Below the pieces are notes generated by a model that worked only from the letters and a program-made list of their open reading frames with translations, had not been told where the DNA came from and did not search any database. Position numbers and translations under genes: made by a program. From Pseudoduganella albidiflava (GTDB lineage: Bacteria > Pseudomonadota > Gammaproteobacteria > Burkholderiales > Burkholderiaceae_D), in contig NZ_CP036401.1 of NCBI RefSeq assembly GCF_004322755.1, positions 6,634,001 through 6,698,000 on the forward strand: a stretch of 64,000 bases of DNA. The letters are read 5' to 3'. Positions 44,364-53,169 of this stretch are shown here, one piece after another (position 1 is the stretch's first letter; each line of letters starts with the position of its first letter).

Positions 44364-44477
44364 TTTTTGCGTTTCAATGTTTGCACGATGGCCAGATGGC
44401 CTGACGAATACACGGCAGCGCCGGTTCCCCCAGCGCATTGTCCGGAGACGACAATCCCTACAAGAAAGCACCCCGCC

Positions 44478-46964
44478 ATGAACAACAGATTCCTGCTGTC
44501 CTCGATTTCCCTCGCCATTCTTGCGCTGGCCAGCCAGGCGCGCGCGGCCACGCCGCAAGAGAGCCCGGCCCCGCCCGCCGTGCAGGACACGGCCGGTGCT
44601 TCGGGCGCCGGGGCGCAACAGGGCAGCGATGCCGTGCAGACCGAAATCCAGCAGGTAGTGGTGACCGGTGTCGCCACCGGCGGCGTGCGCAAGCTCGACT
44701 CGGCGTTTTCGATCACCACCGCGAGCGAGGAACAGTTGCGGCAGGCCGCCCCGATCAGCACGGCCGATATCCTGAAGCTGGTCCCGGGTGTGTATGCCGA
44801 AGCCACGGGCGGCCAGTCCGGCGCCAACATCGAAGTGCGCGGCTTCCCGTCCGGTTCCGATTCGCCCTTCGTGTCGGTGCAATTGATGGGTAACCCGATC
44901 TACCCGGTGCCGACGCTGTCGTTCTTCGAAGGTTCGTCGGCATTCCGCCTGGATGACACGATCGAGCGCGTGGAAGTGTTGCGCGGCGGCCCCAGCACGA
45001 TCTTCTCGAACGGCCAGCCGGGTGCGACGATGAACTTCATCCTGAAAAAAGGCACCGACACCCCGGAAGGCTCGATCCGCTTCTCGACGGGCACCGGCGA
45101 ACTGCGCCGCATGGACGTATTCTATGGCGGCAAGATTGCCGACAACTGGTACGGCACGGTGGGCGGTTTCTACCGCAACACCCGTGGCGTGCGCGATGCC
45201 GGCTTCCCGGCGGACAAGGGCAGCCAGATCACGGCCACGCTGACGCGCAAGCTCGATGCGGGCGAGGTCACCTTCTATGCCCGCCGCACCGACGACAAGA
45301 ACGCGTTCTACACGGGCGTGCCGCTGATCTCGTCGAACGAGGGCCGCACCATCACGGAATTCCCGGGCTTCGATCCGCTGACGGGAACGCTGATGAGCGG
45401 CGAGATGCGGCGCTTCACGGTCGAGGCCGGCCCAGGGCGTACGCTGGACTATGACCTTGGCGATGGCCGCGGCTTGAAGTCGACGGTGTTCGGCATCGAT
45501 TTCGCGCAAACCATCGCCGGCTGGAGCGTGTCGAACAAGTTCAATTATTTCGATGGCGACCTGAACACCATCGCCATGTTTACCGGGAACAATCCGCTGT
45601 CGATGGGCGCTTACCTGTCCAGCGCGCTGGCCACGCACCGTGGCGCCGTGCCGGGCCGCACCGCCACCGCCGCCAGCGCCACCTACCTGGATGGCACGCC
45701 GGTCGCTGACACCCAGCAGGTGGTGCAGGCGGGCCTGTGGGCCGTGGAAAAGCAGCTGCAATCGGCCACCGACGAGATCCGCGTCAGCCGCGAATGGATG
45801 AAGGACAACACTGTCACGATCGGCGGCTACTTTGCCAGTTATTCGTCGGACGACGTCTGGTACCTGGGCAACAGCCACCTGATGACGGCCGTGCCGAATG
45901 CCCGGCTGATCGACGTGCGGCTCGACAACGGCGTGATCGTCTCCAACCAGGGCAAGGAAGGTCCCGTCAATTTCGCGCCCATCGCATCGTATGACGGCAG
46001 CAACACCGCACTGTTCATCGCCAACGAATGGAAGGTCAACGACCGGATCAAGGTCGATGGCGGCTTGCGCCGCGAGCGGCAAAAGCTCGATGCGACGGTG
46101 TCGCGCCTGGCGACCGGCGATACGGACAACAACCCGCTGACCGTGTACAACAACGGCACGTCGATGCCCACCGGCGCGAATACCGCGCTGACGCGCACCG
46201 ATTCGGCCACGTCCTTCACGATCGGCGGCAACTTCAAGCTGGGGCGCGATGCCAGCGTGTTCGCCCGCGCCAACAAGGGCCACACCTTCGTGGCGTTCGA
46301 CGACCTGCGCAATGCCGGCACCCAGGCCAACGTCGACGACCGCGGCCTGTTGCCGACGCCGACCATCGAGCAGTTCGAGATCGGCTTCAAGACGGCGACC
46401 CCGCTGTACAGCGCGTATGTGAATTACTTCCGCACCGATTTCGATGGCATCGCCTTCCAGCAGATCCTCGCCGACGGCACGCTGCTGAACTCCGTCAGCG
46501 GTTCCAAGGGCCATGGCGTGGAATTCGAACTGGGCCTGCGCCCGGTACGCGACCTGACGCTGACGCTGACGGGCAACTGGCAGGATTCGGAATACAAGGA
46601 CAATCCGGTCACGGCGGGCAAGCGCGTGCAGCGGCAGCCGAAGCTGCAGGGGCGCTTCACGCCGTCATACCGCATTCCGATGGGCGACAACGAGCTGCGG
46701 GTGTATGGCACCTACACGTATATCGGCGAACGCTGGGCGGACCAGGCCAACCTGCAATACCTGCCGTCCTACAAGACCGTCGACGCCGGCGCCGTGTTCC
46801 GGCTGGGCGAGAAGATCGAGTTCCGCGTCAGCGGCAACAACCTGTCGAACGAACTGGGCCTCACCGAAGGCAACTCGCGCCTGACCACGGGCGGCAGCGG
46901 CCCGATCAATGCCCGGCCGCTGTTCGGCCGCACGTGGGAAGCGTCGGTCATGTACCGGTTCTGA
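44478..46964 (+). CDS. TonB-dependent outer-membrane receptor
   Basis: An 828-residue receptor for energised uptake across the outer membrane, here probably of an alpha-glucoside or maltooligosaccharide. Signal peptide MNNRFLLSSISLAILALASQ with cleavage at ARA-ATP, a plug domain (about 60-190: ILKLVPGVYAEATGG, NIEVRGFPSG, RVEVLRGGPSTIFSNGQPGA) and a 22-strand beta-barrel ending in the C-terminal aromatic WEASVMYRF. The barrel core has the siderophore-receptor-like profile common to many TonB receptors, so iron-chelate transport cannot be excluded from sequence alone; neighbours favour sugar. No strong ribosome site is seen (AAGAAAG at nine bases). Ends at a clear terminator. Confidence 0.93.
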   Translation: MNNRFLLSSISLAILALASQARAATPQESPAPPAVQDTAGASGAGAQQGSDAVQTEIQQVVVTGVATGGVRKLDSAFSITTASEEQLRQAAPISTADILKLVPGVYAEATGGQSGANIEVRGFPSGSDSPFVSVQLMGNPIYPVPTLSFFEGSSAFRLDDTIERVEVLRGGPSTIFSNGQPGATMNFILKKGTDTPEGSIRFSTGTGELRRMDVFYGGKIADNWYGTVGGFYRNTRGVRDAGFPADKGSQITATLTRKLDAGEVTFYARRTDDKNAFYTGVPLISSNEGRTITEFPGFDPLTGTLMSGEMRRFTVEAGPGRTLDYDLGDGRGLKSTVFGIDFAQTIAGWSVSNKFNYFDGDLNTIAMFTGNNPLSMGAYLSSALATHRGAVPGRTATAASATYLDGTPVADTQQVVQAGLWAVEKQLQSATDEIRVSREWMKDNTVTIGGYFASYSSDDVWYLGNSHLMTAVPNARLIDVRLDNGVIVSNQGKEGPVNFAPIASYDGSNTALFIANEWKVNDRIKVDGGLRRERQKLDATVSRLATGDTDNNPLTVYNNGTSMPTGANTALTRTDSATSFTIGGNFKLGRDASVFARANKGHTFVAFDDLRNAGTQANVDDRGLLPTPTIEQFEIGFKTATPLYSAYVNYFRTDFDGIAFQQILADGTLLNSVSGSKGHGVEFELGLRPVRDLTLTLTGNWQDSEYKDNPVTAGKRVQRQPKLQGRFTPSYRIPMGDNELRVYGTYTYIGERWADQANLQYLPSYKTVDAGAVFRLGEKIEFRVSGNNLSNELGLTEGNSRLTTGGSGPINARPLFGRTWEASVMYRF

Positions 46965-47033
46965 GCGTTTTCATCGAGAACTGTCCCAGGAGCCTGTGCG
47001 GATCCAAGGCCGCACGCTTCGTTCTCGCTTTTG

Positions 47034-47056
47034 GCGGCCCGCGGGCCGCTTTTTTT
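47034..47056 (+). terminator. Rho-independent terminator of the TonB receptor gene
   Basis: GCGGCC-CGCG-GGCCGC followed by seven T residues. The T-run overlaps the stop codon of the convergent helicase gene. Confidence 0.9.
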
Positions 47057-49094
47057 ATGGCGCTGGCTCACCAGCGCCGGTACGTGCCGCAACCCCATGC
47101 AGCAGGGAGCTCCACAACTCGCGATGACCGTCATCGGGTTCCGCGAGCGCCAGGCTGGCGCGGGCGCGCGTCATCGCAACATACAGGAAGCGCTTCTCTT
47201 CGGCCAGGTTCGCCGTGCGGGGGAATTCGCCCCGCTCCAGGTACGGCAGGATGACGTGATCCCATTCCTGGCCCTTGGCCGCCCTCACCGTGGTCAGCAC
47301 CAGCTGGGCGCGATGGCGCTGCGCGTCCGTGCGGGCCGACAGCTTGCCCTGCCGGCCGCGCAGTTCGGTCAGGAACTGCGCGATCGACATCTTGCCGCAC
47401 GCCTCGGCGAACTGGGTGAAACTGCGGATCGACCTGACCGCGGAATCGGCCTCGCTGCGCCTCGGCACCGCCCTGCCGACCGCGGCGGGCAAGTCCACCA
47501 TCCGCTGGACCGCCTGCAATACCGCCGCCGCCGTGGGCAGGCTGGCACTGTTCGCCGTCAGTTCCGCGACGCAGGCCCCGAATCTGGCTTTCCAGTTCCG
47601 GGTGAGCTGGCTGTCCGTTTCCCGGTGCGTGGCCACGATGCCGTCGAAAAACCAGCGCAGCGCGGACGGTGTCCCCTGCACCGACTCGATCGCTTCTTCC
47701 AGCGGCGTCTTGCGTGGCGACCGGCCCGTCTTCATGTAGTCGACCTCGAATTGCTGCCGGTCGGCGGGCATCGACACGAAGGCCGCCAGCGCGCTCACCA
47801 TGGCCTGCACGGTCGATGCATCCTTTTCCAGCGTGTCGTAGTGGCCGCTGACGATGTGCAGCAAGGCGCGCATGAACAGGATCTCCGGGCGCAGCAGGTA
47901 GGACACCACGTCTTCGCAGCGGTAGGGGATGCGTGCATCGATCAGGGCATTTTCGATGTCGATGCTCTGGTCGTCATCGCGCGTGATGATCGCGATGTCG
48001 GACCATTGCACGCCCTGCTCGGCCTCGTGCACTTTCCTGGCGTGCGCAATCACCGCCGCCGCACAGCTGCCGGGAACGGGTGGCGCGTAGCGCAGCTTGT
48101 GCTGCACCGTATGCAGCCCTTCGAACGACTCCACCTGCCGGGACGTGAGGCGGGACACGGCACGCGATACGGAGGGTCCGAAGCGGCGCGATCTGCGCAG
48201 CGGGAAGCGCACCGCTTCCGGATACGCGGCCAGGAACGTCTCGGCGGAAAAGCGCAGCTCGGCGCCGCGCGCTTCATCGATCACCTGGTCGCGGTCACCG
48301 ACCACGACCAGCCTGCCGCGCCGTTTCAGCAGGGCGATCAGCTTGAACTCGGCGGCATTCACGTCGTGCCATTCATCGACCAGATACAGCGCTGCGTGCC
48401 ACAGGTGATCCAGGGCGGCCGGATACAGGGCCAGCAGGCGCACGAGGTCCGGCACGAAGTCGTCTTCCGCCTGCCAGGCGAACTCGCCGGGCGACGGTTC
48501 CCGCAGCCGCTCATACTCGGCGCAGATCTCGATCAGCTGCACCGGCAAGTCATGTTCCTCGCTGATTTCATGCAGGTCGACGGAACGGAAATCGTCTTCC
48601 GTGAACTGGTGCGTCTTCAAGGCCGCCTTCAGCTGCCGCAGCACTTGCAGCAGGTGATCGATGCGATCGGTGCTGTGCTCGATGCCGAAGTCGAAATCGG
48701 TGGCGATGCCGGCGCGCTCGTAGCGCTGCCAGACTTGTTCGGCCGCCTGCACGAGCCGCTCGCGCATCTCCCGCCCGGTGATCCGGGGCGGCAAGTCCAG
48801 CATGCCAGTGCTCATGAGCTTGTTCAAATGGCGCAACGCATGGTCGCCGACGGTGCTCACGACGAGCCCCGCTGGCGCGCCCTCTTCCGCGAGCTTTTGT
48901 GCGAAACGCTTCCGGGCACCGGCCGAGAACGCCAGGCACGCGATCGCGGCGGGCCCCAGGCCGCGGGCACAGGCGTCGCGGGCGATCATGGCCATCGTGG
49001 TGGTCTTGCCTGCGCCGGCCACGGCATCGATGTGCACCACGCTGGCCCGGGAATGGAGGATGTCTGCCTGTTCGGGGCTGGGGGTGTGCGCCAT
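47055..49094 (-). CDS. UvrD/Rep-like superfamily 1 DNA helicase
   Basis: A 679-residue SF1A helicase. Q-motif-like PEQADILH (7-14), Walker A AVAGAGKTT (24-32), motif II LVDEWHD in place of the usual DEFQD, motif III VVVGDRDQVI, motif V TVRAAKGQEWDHVILPYL and motif VI RFLYVAMTRARASLAL. The C-terminal half carries the 2B-like region. It is shorter than UvrD, lacks a C-terminal nuclease and has no phage or defence neighbours, so repair or replication restart is plausible but unproven. Start 49094 follows AAGGAAACCCC; a longer frame is open but unsupported. Confidence 0.87.
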   Translation of the reverse strand: MAHTPSPEQADILHSRASVVHIDAVAGAGKTTTMAMIARDACARGLGPAAIACLAFSAGARKRFAQKLAEEGAPAGLVVSTVGDHALRHLNKLMSTGMLDLPPRITGREMRERLVQAAEQVWQRYERAGIATDFDFGIEHSTDRIDHLLQVLRQLKAALKTHQFTEDDFRSVDLHEISEEHDLPVQLIEICAEYERLREPSPGEFAWQAEDDFVPDLVRLLALYPAALDHLWHAALYLVDEWHDVNAAEFKLIALLKRRGRLVVVGDRDQVIDEARGAELRFSAETFLAAYPEAVRFPLRRSRRFGPSVSRAVSRLTSRQVESFEGLHTVQHKLRYAPPVPGSCAAAVIAHARKVHEAEQGVQWSDIAIITRDDDQSIDIENALIDARIPYRCEDVVSYLLRPEILFMRALLHIVSGHYDTLEKDASTVQAMVSALAAFVSMPADRQQFEVDYMKTGRSPRKTPLEEAIESVQGTPSALRWFFDGIVATHRETDSQLTRNWKARFGACVAELTANSASLPTAAAVLQAVQRMVDLPAAVGRAVPRRSEADSAVRSIRSFTQFAEACGKMSIAQFLTELRGRQGKLSARTDAQRHRAQLVLTTVRAAKGQEWDHVILPYLERGEFPRTANLAEEKRFLYVAMTRARASLALAEPDDGHRELWSSLLHGVAARTGAGEPAP

Positions 49095-49210
49095 GGGGTT
49101 TCCTTGCTGTCGGTCGTGACGATTTCGCGCCGCCGCACGGGAATGCGGCGGGTCGCCGGCGCCACTATACGTGATCGCCACCCCGATGCGGAAACGCCCG
49201 GCCGGGCGCC

Positions 49211-50233
49211 CTACAGCACGGGAGCGCTTTCCTGCACGGTACGCCACCACCGCTGCGGCGCGTCGGGCTCGTCCAGCGACAGCGGCGCGCCGATGACGGG
49301 CGTGGCCAGGGACTGGCCGTGCTGGACCGCCAGCGCGGCAATCCGCTCCAGCGGCTCTTGCCAGATGTGGAAGGCCAGGTCGAACGTGCCGTTATGGATC
49401 GGCAACAGCACCTTGCCGCGCAGGTCCATATGCGCTTGCAGGGTTTGCTCCGGCTGCATGTGCACGTCCGGCCATTGCTCGTCGTAGGCGCCGGTTTCGA
49501 TCATCGTCAGGTCGAACGGGCCGAAGCGGTCGCCGATCGCCTTGAAGCCGCGGAAGTAGCCGGAGTCGCCGCTGAAGAATACGCGCCGGGTGGCGCCCGC
49601 GATGACCCATGAGCACCACAGCGTGCTGTTGCCATCAGACAGGCCGCGACCGGAGAAATGCTGCGCCGGGGTGCACGTGAGCTCGACATTGCCCAGCTTG
49701 ATGGAACGCCACCAGTCCAGTTGCCGTACCTTGCCAGCCGGGATACCCCATTTCACGAGGCGGTCGCCAACGCCGAGTGGCGCGATGAAGTGCGCAGTCC
49801 TGGCCGCCAGTGCCAGGACCGCGGCCCGATCGAGGTGATCGTAGTGGTCGTGCGACAGGATCACGCCTTCGAGCGGCGGCAGGTCGTCGAGCGCCACGGG
49901 CGGCGCATGGAAACGCGCCGGGCCCAGCCAGCTGAACGGCGAAGCCCGGCGCGCGAAGACGGGGTCGGTCAGCCACAGCCCGCCTTCGAGCTTCAGCAGC
50001 ACGGTCGAATGCCCGAGCCGCCACACGGTCTGGTCCGGGGCTGCCTCGATGGCGGTCCGCGTCATCGCCTGAACCGGGATCGGCATGGCGGGGATGGTGC
50101 CGGCCGGCTTGTCGAACAGCGCCCGCCACATGATCCCGAGCATCTTGCCCAGGCTGCCGCGCTGCATCCGCGCCGGGTTACGGAAACGGCCCTTGTGGAC
50201 CTGGGGCGAGACGTGGGCGGTAGTCGTTTGCAT
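49211..50233 (-). CDS. Metallo-beta-lactamase-fold hydrolase (UlaG / NAPE-PLD-like)
   Basis: A 340-residue MBL-fold protein. The metal motif HDHYDHLD (128-135) is preceded by STVLLKLEGGLWLTDPVFAR and followed by further ligands in CTPAQHFSGRG, VFFSGDSGY and LLPIHNGTFDLAFH. This pattern matches the UlaG/NAPE-phospholipase D-like branch, acting on phosphoester or lactone substrates. The start follows AAGGATTCCC. It is divergent from a TetR gene across a 145-base region with repressor palindromes, so it is probably inducible. Confidence 0.88.
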   Translation of the reverse strand: MQTTTAHVSPQVHKGRFRNPARMQRGSLGKMLGIMWRALFDKPAGTIPAMPIPVQAMTRTAIEAAPDQTVWRLGHSTVLLKLEGGLWLTDPVFARRASPFSWLGPARFHAPPVALDDLPPLEGVILSHDHYDHLDRAAVLALAARTAHFIAPLGVGDRLVKWGIPAGKVRQLDWWRSIKLGNVELTCTPAQHFSGRGLSDGNSTLWCSWVIAGATRRVFFSGDSGYFRGFKAIGDRFGPFDLTMIETGAYDEQWPDVHMQPEQTLQAHMDLRGKVLLPIHNGTFDLAFHIWQEPLERIAALAVQHGQSLATPVIGAPLSLDEPDAPQRWWRTVQESAPVL

Positions 50234-50308
50234 GGGAATCCTTTTTCGGGGCGGACAATGGCCTGGCACATTGCATTACCTTGTTCACTACACCGGCATA
50301 ATAAGTAC

Positions 50309-50323
50309 ACTACACAGTGTAGT
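50309..50323. promoter_or_regulatory. Candidate TetR operator
   Basis: ACTACACAGTGTAGT is a 15-bp palindrome midway between the MBL and TetR genes. Related half-sites follow nearby: CACTACACCGG (50286-50296), GCAGTGTAG (50326-50334) and CTACCCGGTGTAAA (about 50357-50370). Clustered half-sites suggest more than one repressor dimer. Confidence 0.55.
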
Positions 50324-50378
50324 TTGCAGTGTAGCCCGCGGCTGGGGAAAAGTAAACTACCCGGTGTAAAATGGCGGC

Positions 50379-50984
50379 ATGACGACTTCCCGCCTTACAG
50401 ACCGCAAGCGTGCCGCCATCGTGCAGGCGGCGATCGCCGAATTCCGTTCCAACGGCTTCGATGCCACGTCGATGGACCGCGTGGCGGCCACCGCCGGGGT
50501 ATCGAAACGCACCGTCTACAACCATTTCCCCAGCAAGGACGACCTGTTCGCCCAGATTCTCGAAGAGCTGTGGGATTGCAGCGCCAGTGCCGCCCCGGCG
50601 CTTTACCGCGCCGACCAGCCGCTGCGGACGCAACTGATGGAGTTGCTGCGCCAGAAGGTGGCGCTGCTGCGCGATCCCTATTTCCTCGACCTGGCGCGCG
50701 TGGCGATCGCCGAAGCGATCCATACACCCGAACGGGCACGCAGCATGGTGGCGAAGCTGTCGGAAAAGGAAGAAGGCGCGGCCGCGCTGCTGCGCGCCGC
50801 CCAGGCGGACGGCAAGCTGAAGGCGGGCGATCCAGCGTTCATGGCCACCGTGCTGCAGGGCCAGTTGAAGACGTTTGCGTTCTGGCCGCAGGTGGCGATG
50901 GCCCAGCCGGGACTGGACGAGGCGCAGGAGACGGCGGTGGTCGAGACGGCCGTCGACATGTTCCTGTGCTACTGGGGCGCGTGA
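50379..50984 (+). CDS. TetR/AcrR-family repressor
   Basis: A 201-residue TetR regulator: HTH in DRKRAAIVQAAIAEFRSNG, FDATSMDRVAATAGVSKRTV and YNHFPSKDDLFAQIL; the helical C-terminal domain (TetR_C, PsrA/RutR-like) has no recognised ligand motif. It is divergent from the MBL hydrolase and probably represses both through the palindromes in between. The ATG is preceded by weak GGCGGC. Length is normal. Confidence 0.92.
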   Translation: MTTSRLTDRKRAAIVQAAIAEFRSNGFDATSMDRVAATAGVSKRTVYNHFPSKDDLFAQILEELWDCSASAAPALYRADQPLRTQLMELLRQKVALLRDPYFLDLARVAIAEAIHTPERARSMVAKLSEKEEGAAALLRAAQADGKLKAGDPAFMATVLQGQLKTFAFWPQVAMAQPGLDEAQETAVVETAVDMFLCYWGA

Positions 50985-51035
50985 GCGCCTGGCAGCCAGG
51001 CAGAAGGTCGTGACAGCCGCTGCCCGATCGCGCGC

Positions 51036-52130
51036 TCAGCGCAGGTCGGCAAACCTTGCCGCATAGATGGGGGGCAGGTGGGCCGAGATGGCTTGCCAGC
51101 TGCTTCCTTCATCGTCCGACAGCCACAGTCCCCCAGTCGTCGATCCCATCAGCAAGGTAGCGCCATCGCTGGCCACGGCCAGGCCATGCCGGTAGACGAG
51201 ATCGTAGCAATCCCGTTGTGGCAGGCCGGCGCGTCCCGTTTCGAAGGTGGTGCCGCCGTCGCGCGTGCGGTTGACGGCCAGCGCCGCCCCGACCGGCACC
51301 CGCTGCTGGTCCGCAATGGCCGGCACGAACCATGCCGTATGGCCATCGGCGGGATGCACGGCGACGGCAAAGCCGAACGACGACGCCGGCGCTTCCACTT
51401 CTTCCCAGCGCTCGCCATTGTCCACCGAACGCCAGATGCCGCTATGGTGCTGGCACCACAGCACATCGGGCATGCCGGCACAGCGCACGATGCGGTGTGG
51501 GTCCTGCGCCGCGCCATCGTGGACCAGTTCCGGCGGCATGTAGCGTGCCGCCATGCCTTGCGTGCGCAGCGACCACGTTTCACCGCCGTCGCTGGTCAGC
51601 CATGCGCCGCCGCAGGAAACGCCGACCAGCACGCTGGCGCTGTCGCGCGGGTCGACGCAGATGCTGTGGATGCCCGGCGTGTCATAGCCGCCGCCGAACC
51701 ACTGCGCCCGCCCGGGGACGTTCCACAACGATTCGACCAGCTGCCAGCTGTCGCCGCGGTCGTTCGAGCGGAACAGGCCGCCCGGCAAGGTGCCGGCCCA
51801 CAGTACACCAGGCTGGTCGGGACCGCCGGCTTCCAGCGCCCAGATCTGCTTCATGGTCCAGTCGGTCTTGTCGTCGCTGCCCTCCGGCTTGGGCGGATAG
51901 ACCGGTACGGCGACTTCCGTCCAGGCCGCGCTGCCGGCATCGCGCCGGTGCAGCTTGGCGCCGAAGTGGCCCAGGTTCAGCGCCGCGTAGGTTGCGCCGT
52001 CGCGCCCGTCGTGCAACACGATCGATACCGGATCGCCGGGAAAGTGCGGCGCGGACAGGCGCCAGGCGCCCTCCTCCCTGGCCAGTTCGAACAATCCCTT
52101 GCGGGTAGCGATGAATGCTTGCGCCGTCAT
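51036..52130 (-). CDS. Asp-box (BNR / sialidase-like) beta-propeller protein
   Basis: A 364-residue soluble protein with five Asp-box repeats (SNDRGDSW, TSDGGETW, SVDNGERW, TRDGGTTF, SDDEGSSW), as in exo-alpha-sialidase or YCF48-like propellers, but without a sialidase arginine triad that I can identify. No signal peptide is seen. The start at 52130 follows GGAGGTTGAC and is two bases from the stop of the ThiS/MoaD-like gene, so the two are coupled. The pair seems conserved in bacteria, but its function is not established to my knowledge. Confidence 0.85.
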   Translation of the reverse strand: MTAQAFIATRKGLFELAREEGAWRLSAPHFPGDPVSIVLHDGRDGATYAALNLGHFGAKLHRRDAGSAAWTEVAVPVYPPKPEGSDDKTDWTMKQIWALEAGGPDQPGVLWAGTLPGGLFRSNDRGDSWQLVESLWNVPGRAQWFGGGYDTPGIHSICVDPRDSASVLVGVSCGGAWLTSDGGETWSLRTQGMAARYMPPELVHDGAAQDPHRIVRCAGMPDVLWCQHHSGIWRSVDNGERWEEVEAPASSFGFAVAVHPADGHTAWFVPAIADQQRVPVGAALAVNRTRDGGTTFETGRAGLPQRDCYDLVYRHGLAVASDGATLLMGSTTGGLWLSDDEGSSWQAISAHLPPIYAARFADLR

Positions 52131-52131
52131 G

Positions 52132-52401
52132 TCAACCTCCGGAAAGTGCCTGCAGGATGTGGATGGTGGAATCGGGCCGGATGGGATCGTCCAGCAAGGC
52201 GCGGTCATGGCAGCGCCGGCCATCGATGAAGGCCACCACGTTGGCGCGCAGCCGGCCCTGGTCGTCCAGCACATACGCGCCGAGGCGCGGGTCGGCGGCG
52301 GCCACTTCGTCGAGCGCGGCGCGCAAGGTGGCTGCCTGCGTGACCAGCTGCGGCACAGGCAGGAAACGCGCCAGTTGTTGTGTGAAGATGATGAGCGCCA
52401 A
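52132..52401 (-). CDS. ThiS/MoaD-like beta-grasp protein, TTG start
   Basis: An 89-residue ubiquitin-fold protein that ends in LQALSGG, the di-glycine tail by which sulfur carriers are adenylated and thiocarboxylated. Beta-grasp marks are MALIIFTQQLARFL, LRAALDEVAAADPRLGAYVL and RPDSTIHILQALSGG. The start is TTG at 52399-52401, with GGAGG eight bases upstream. No E1-like (MoeB/ThiF) or target enzyme is nearby; the only partner is the Asp-box protein that follows at once. Confidence 0.85.
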   Translation of the reverse strand: MALIIFTQQLARFLPVPQLVTQAATLRAALDEVAAADPRLGAYVLDDQGRLRANVVAFIDGRRCHDRALLDDPIRPDSTIHILQALSGG

Positions 52402-52499
52402 GGGAATCGCCTCCGGGGTGCAGTGATTCTAGCGCGGTTGCCGGGCCCGTTGGCCTACAATGAATGCATGACGGATGGAAAGCAACACGGGAGCTGCCG

Positions 52500-52814
52500 A
52501 TGTCGATTACCCAGCAGGAACTGGAAACCCTGATGCAGGAAGTGGAGCTCGAGGACCCGATCGATTTCGCCGACTTGCCGTTCGACGAAAAAGACTTGCG
52601 GGGCCTTGTCGCCAGCCACCTGTGCGAGATGGCCGACAAGATGGAATCGTTCAGCGAGGCGGATCGCCAGATCACGCTGCTGGCCGTTTCCGCCAAGCTG
52701 GTGCTGGAAAACCTGGTACTGCACGTGCAGCTGCTGCGGCGCCATGGCCAGCCGCTGAACGAGCAGACCGAAGCGCTGCTGGCCCGGTTGCGCAATGGCG
52801 GCAGCGCCGGCTAG
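52500..52814 (+). CDS. Small helical protein, unknown function
   Basis: A 104-residue acidic, alpha-helical cytoplasmic protein: MSITQQELETLMQEVELEDP, IDFADLPFDEKDLRGLVASH, then two long helices (EADRQITLLAVSAKLVLENL; LRRHGQPLNEQTEALLARLR). No transmembrane segment, signal or catalytic motif. I do not recognise the family. ACGGGAGCTGCC precedes the ATG; a 12-codon longer frame is open. It is divergent from the ThiS-like gene and convergent with the ferredoxin gene. Confidence 0.7.
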   Translation: MSITQQELETLMQEVELEDPIDFADLPFDEKDLRGLVASHLCEMADKMESFSEADRQITLLAVSAKLVLENLVLHVQLLRRHGQPLNEQTEALLARLRNGGSAG

Positions 52815-52872
52815 GCTGGCCGCGCCGGCATCACGCCCCGGCGCAGGGACGATGGCAGCTTGCGCACCGAAA

Positions 52873-53169
52873 CTAGGCGGGTGGCAGCTTGCGCGCCGCC
52901 GGAGCGAACAGCGTGATGTCGCCTTCCGCCACCGCCACGCAGGGCAGCACGTCGTGCGCCAGGCGCTCGTCGAACGACAGGCCGGGCCATTCGACGAGGT
53001 AGCGCACGGGGCCGCCGTCGCTGCCGCACAGGCAGGTACGGCAGGTGCCGTTGCGGCAGGAGCTGGGCAGGCGGATGCCGGCGCGCTCGGCGGCGCGCAA
53101 CAGGGTTTCGCCTTCCTGCGCATCGAACTCGAATTCCTTTGGCAGGACACGAACGCGGTGCATCGCCAT
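52873..53169 (-). CDS. 2Fe-2S ferredoxin (plant type)
   Basis: A 98-residue ferredoxin with cluster cysteines C38, C43 and C46 (SCRNGTCRTC) and distal C77 (DVLPC); an extra cysteine C48 follows. Beta-grasp opening HRVRVLPKEFEFDAQEGETL. The ATG overlaps the flippase stop (TGATG) with GGCAGG upstream, so it is translated with the exopolysaccharide genes. Such a coupled position hints that it serves a redox enzyme of the operon or is a hitchhiking last gene; no partner oxygenase is in the window. Confidence 0.88.
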   Translation of the reverse strand: MAMHRVRVLPKEFEFDAQEGETLLRAAERAGIRLPSSCRNGTCRTCLCGSDGGPVRYLVEWPGLSFDERLAHDVLPCVAVAEGDITLFAPAARKLPPA

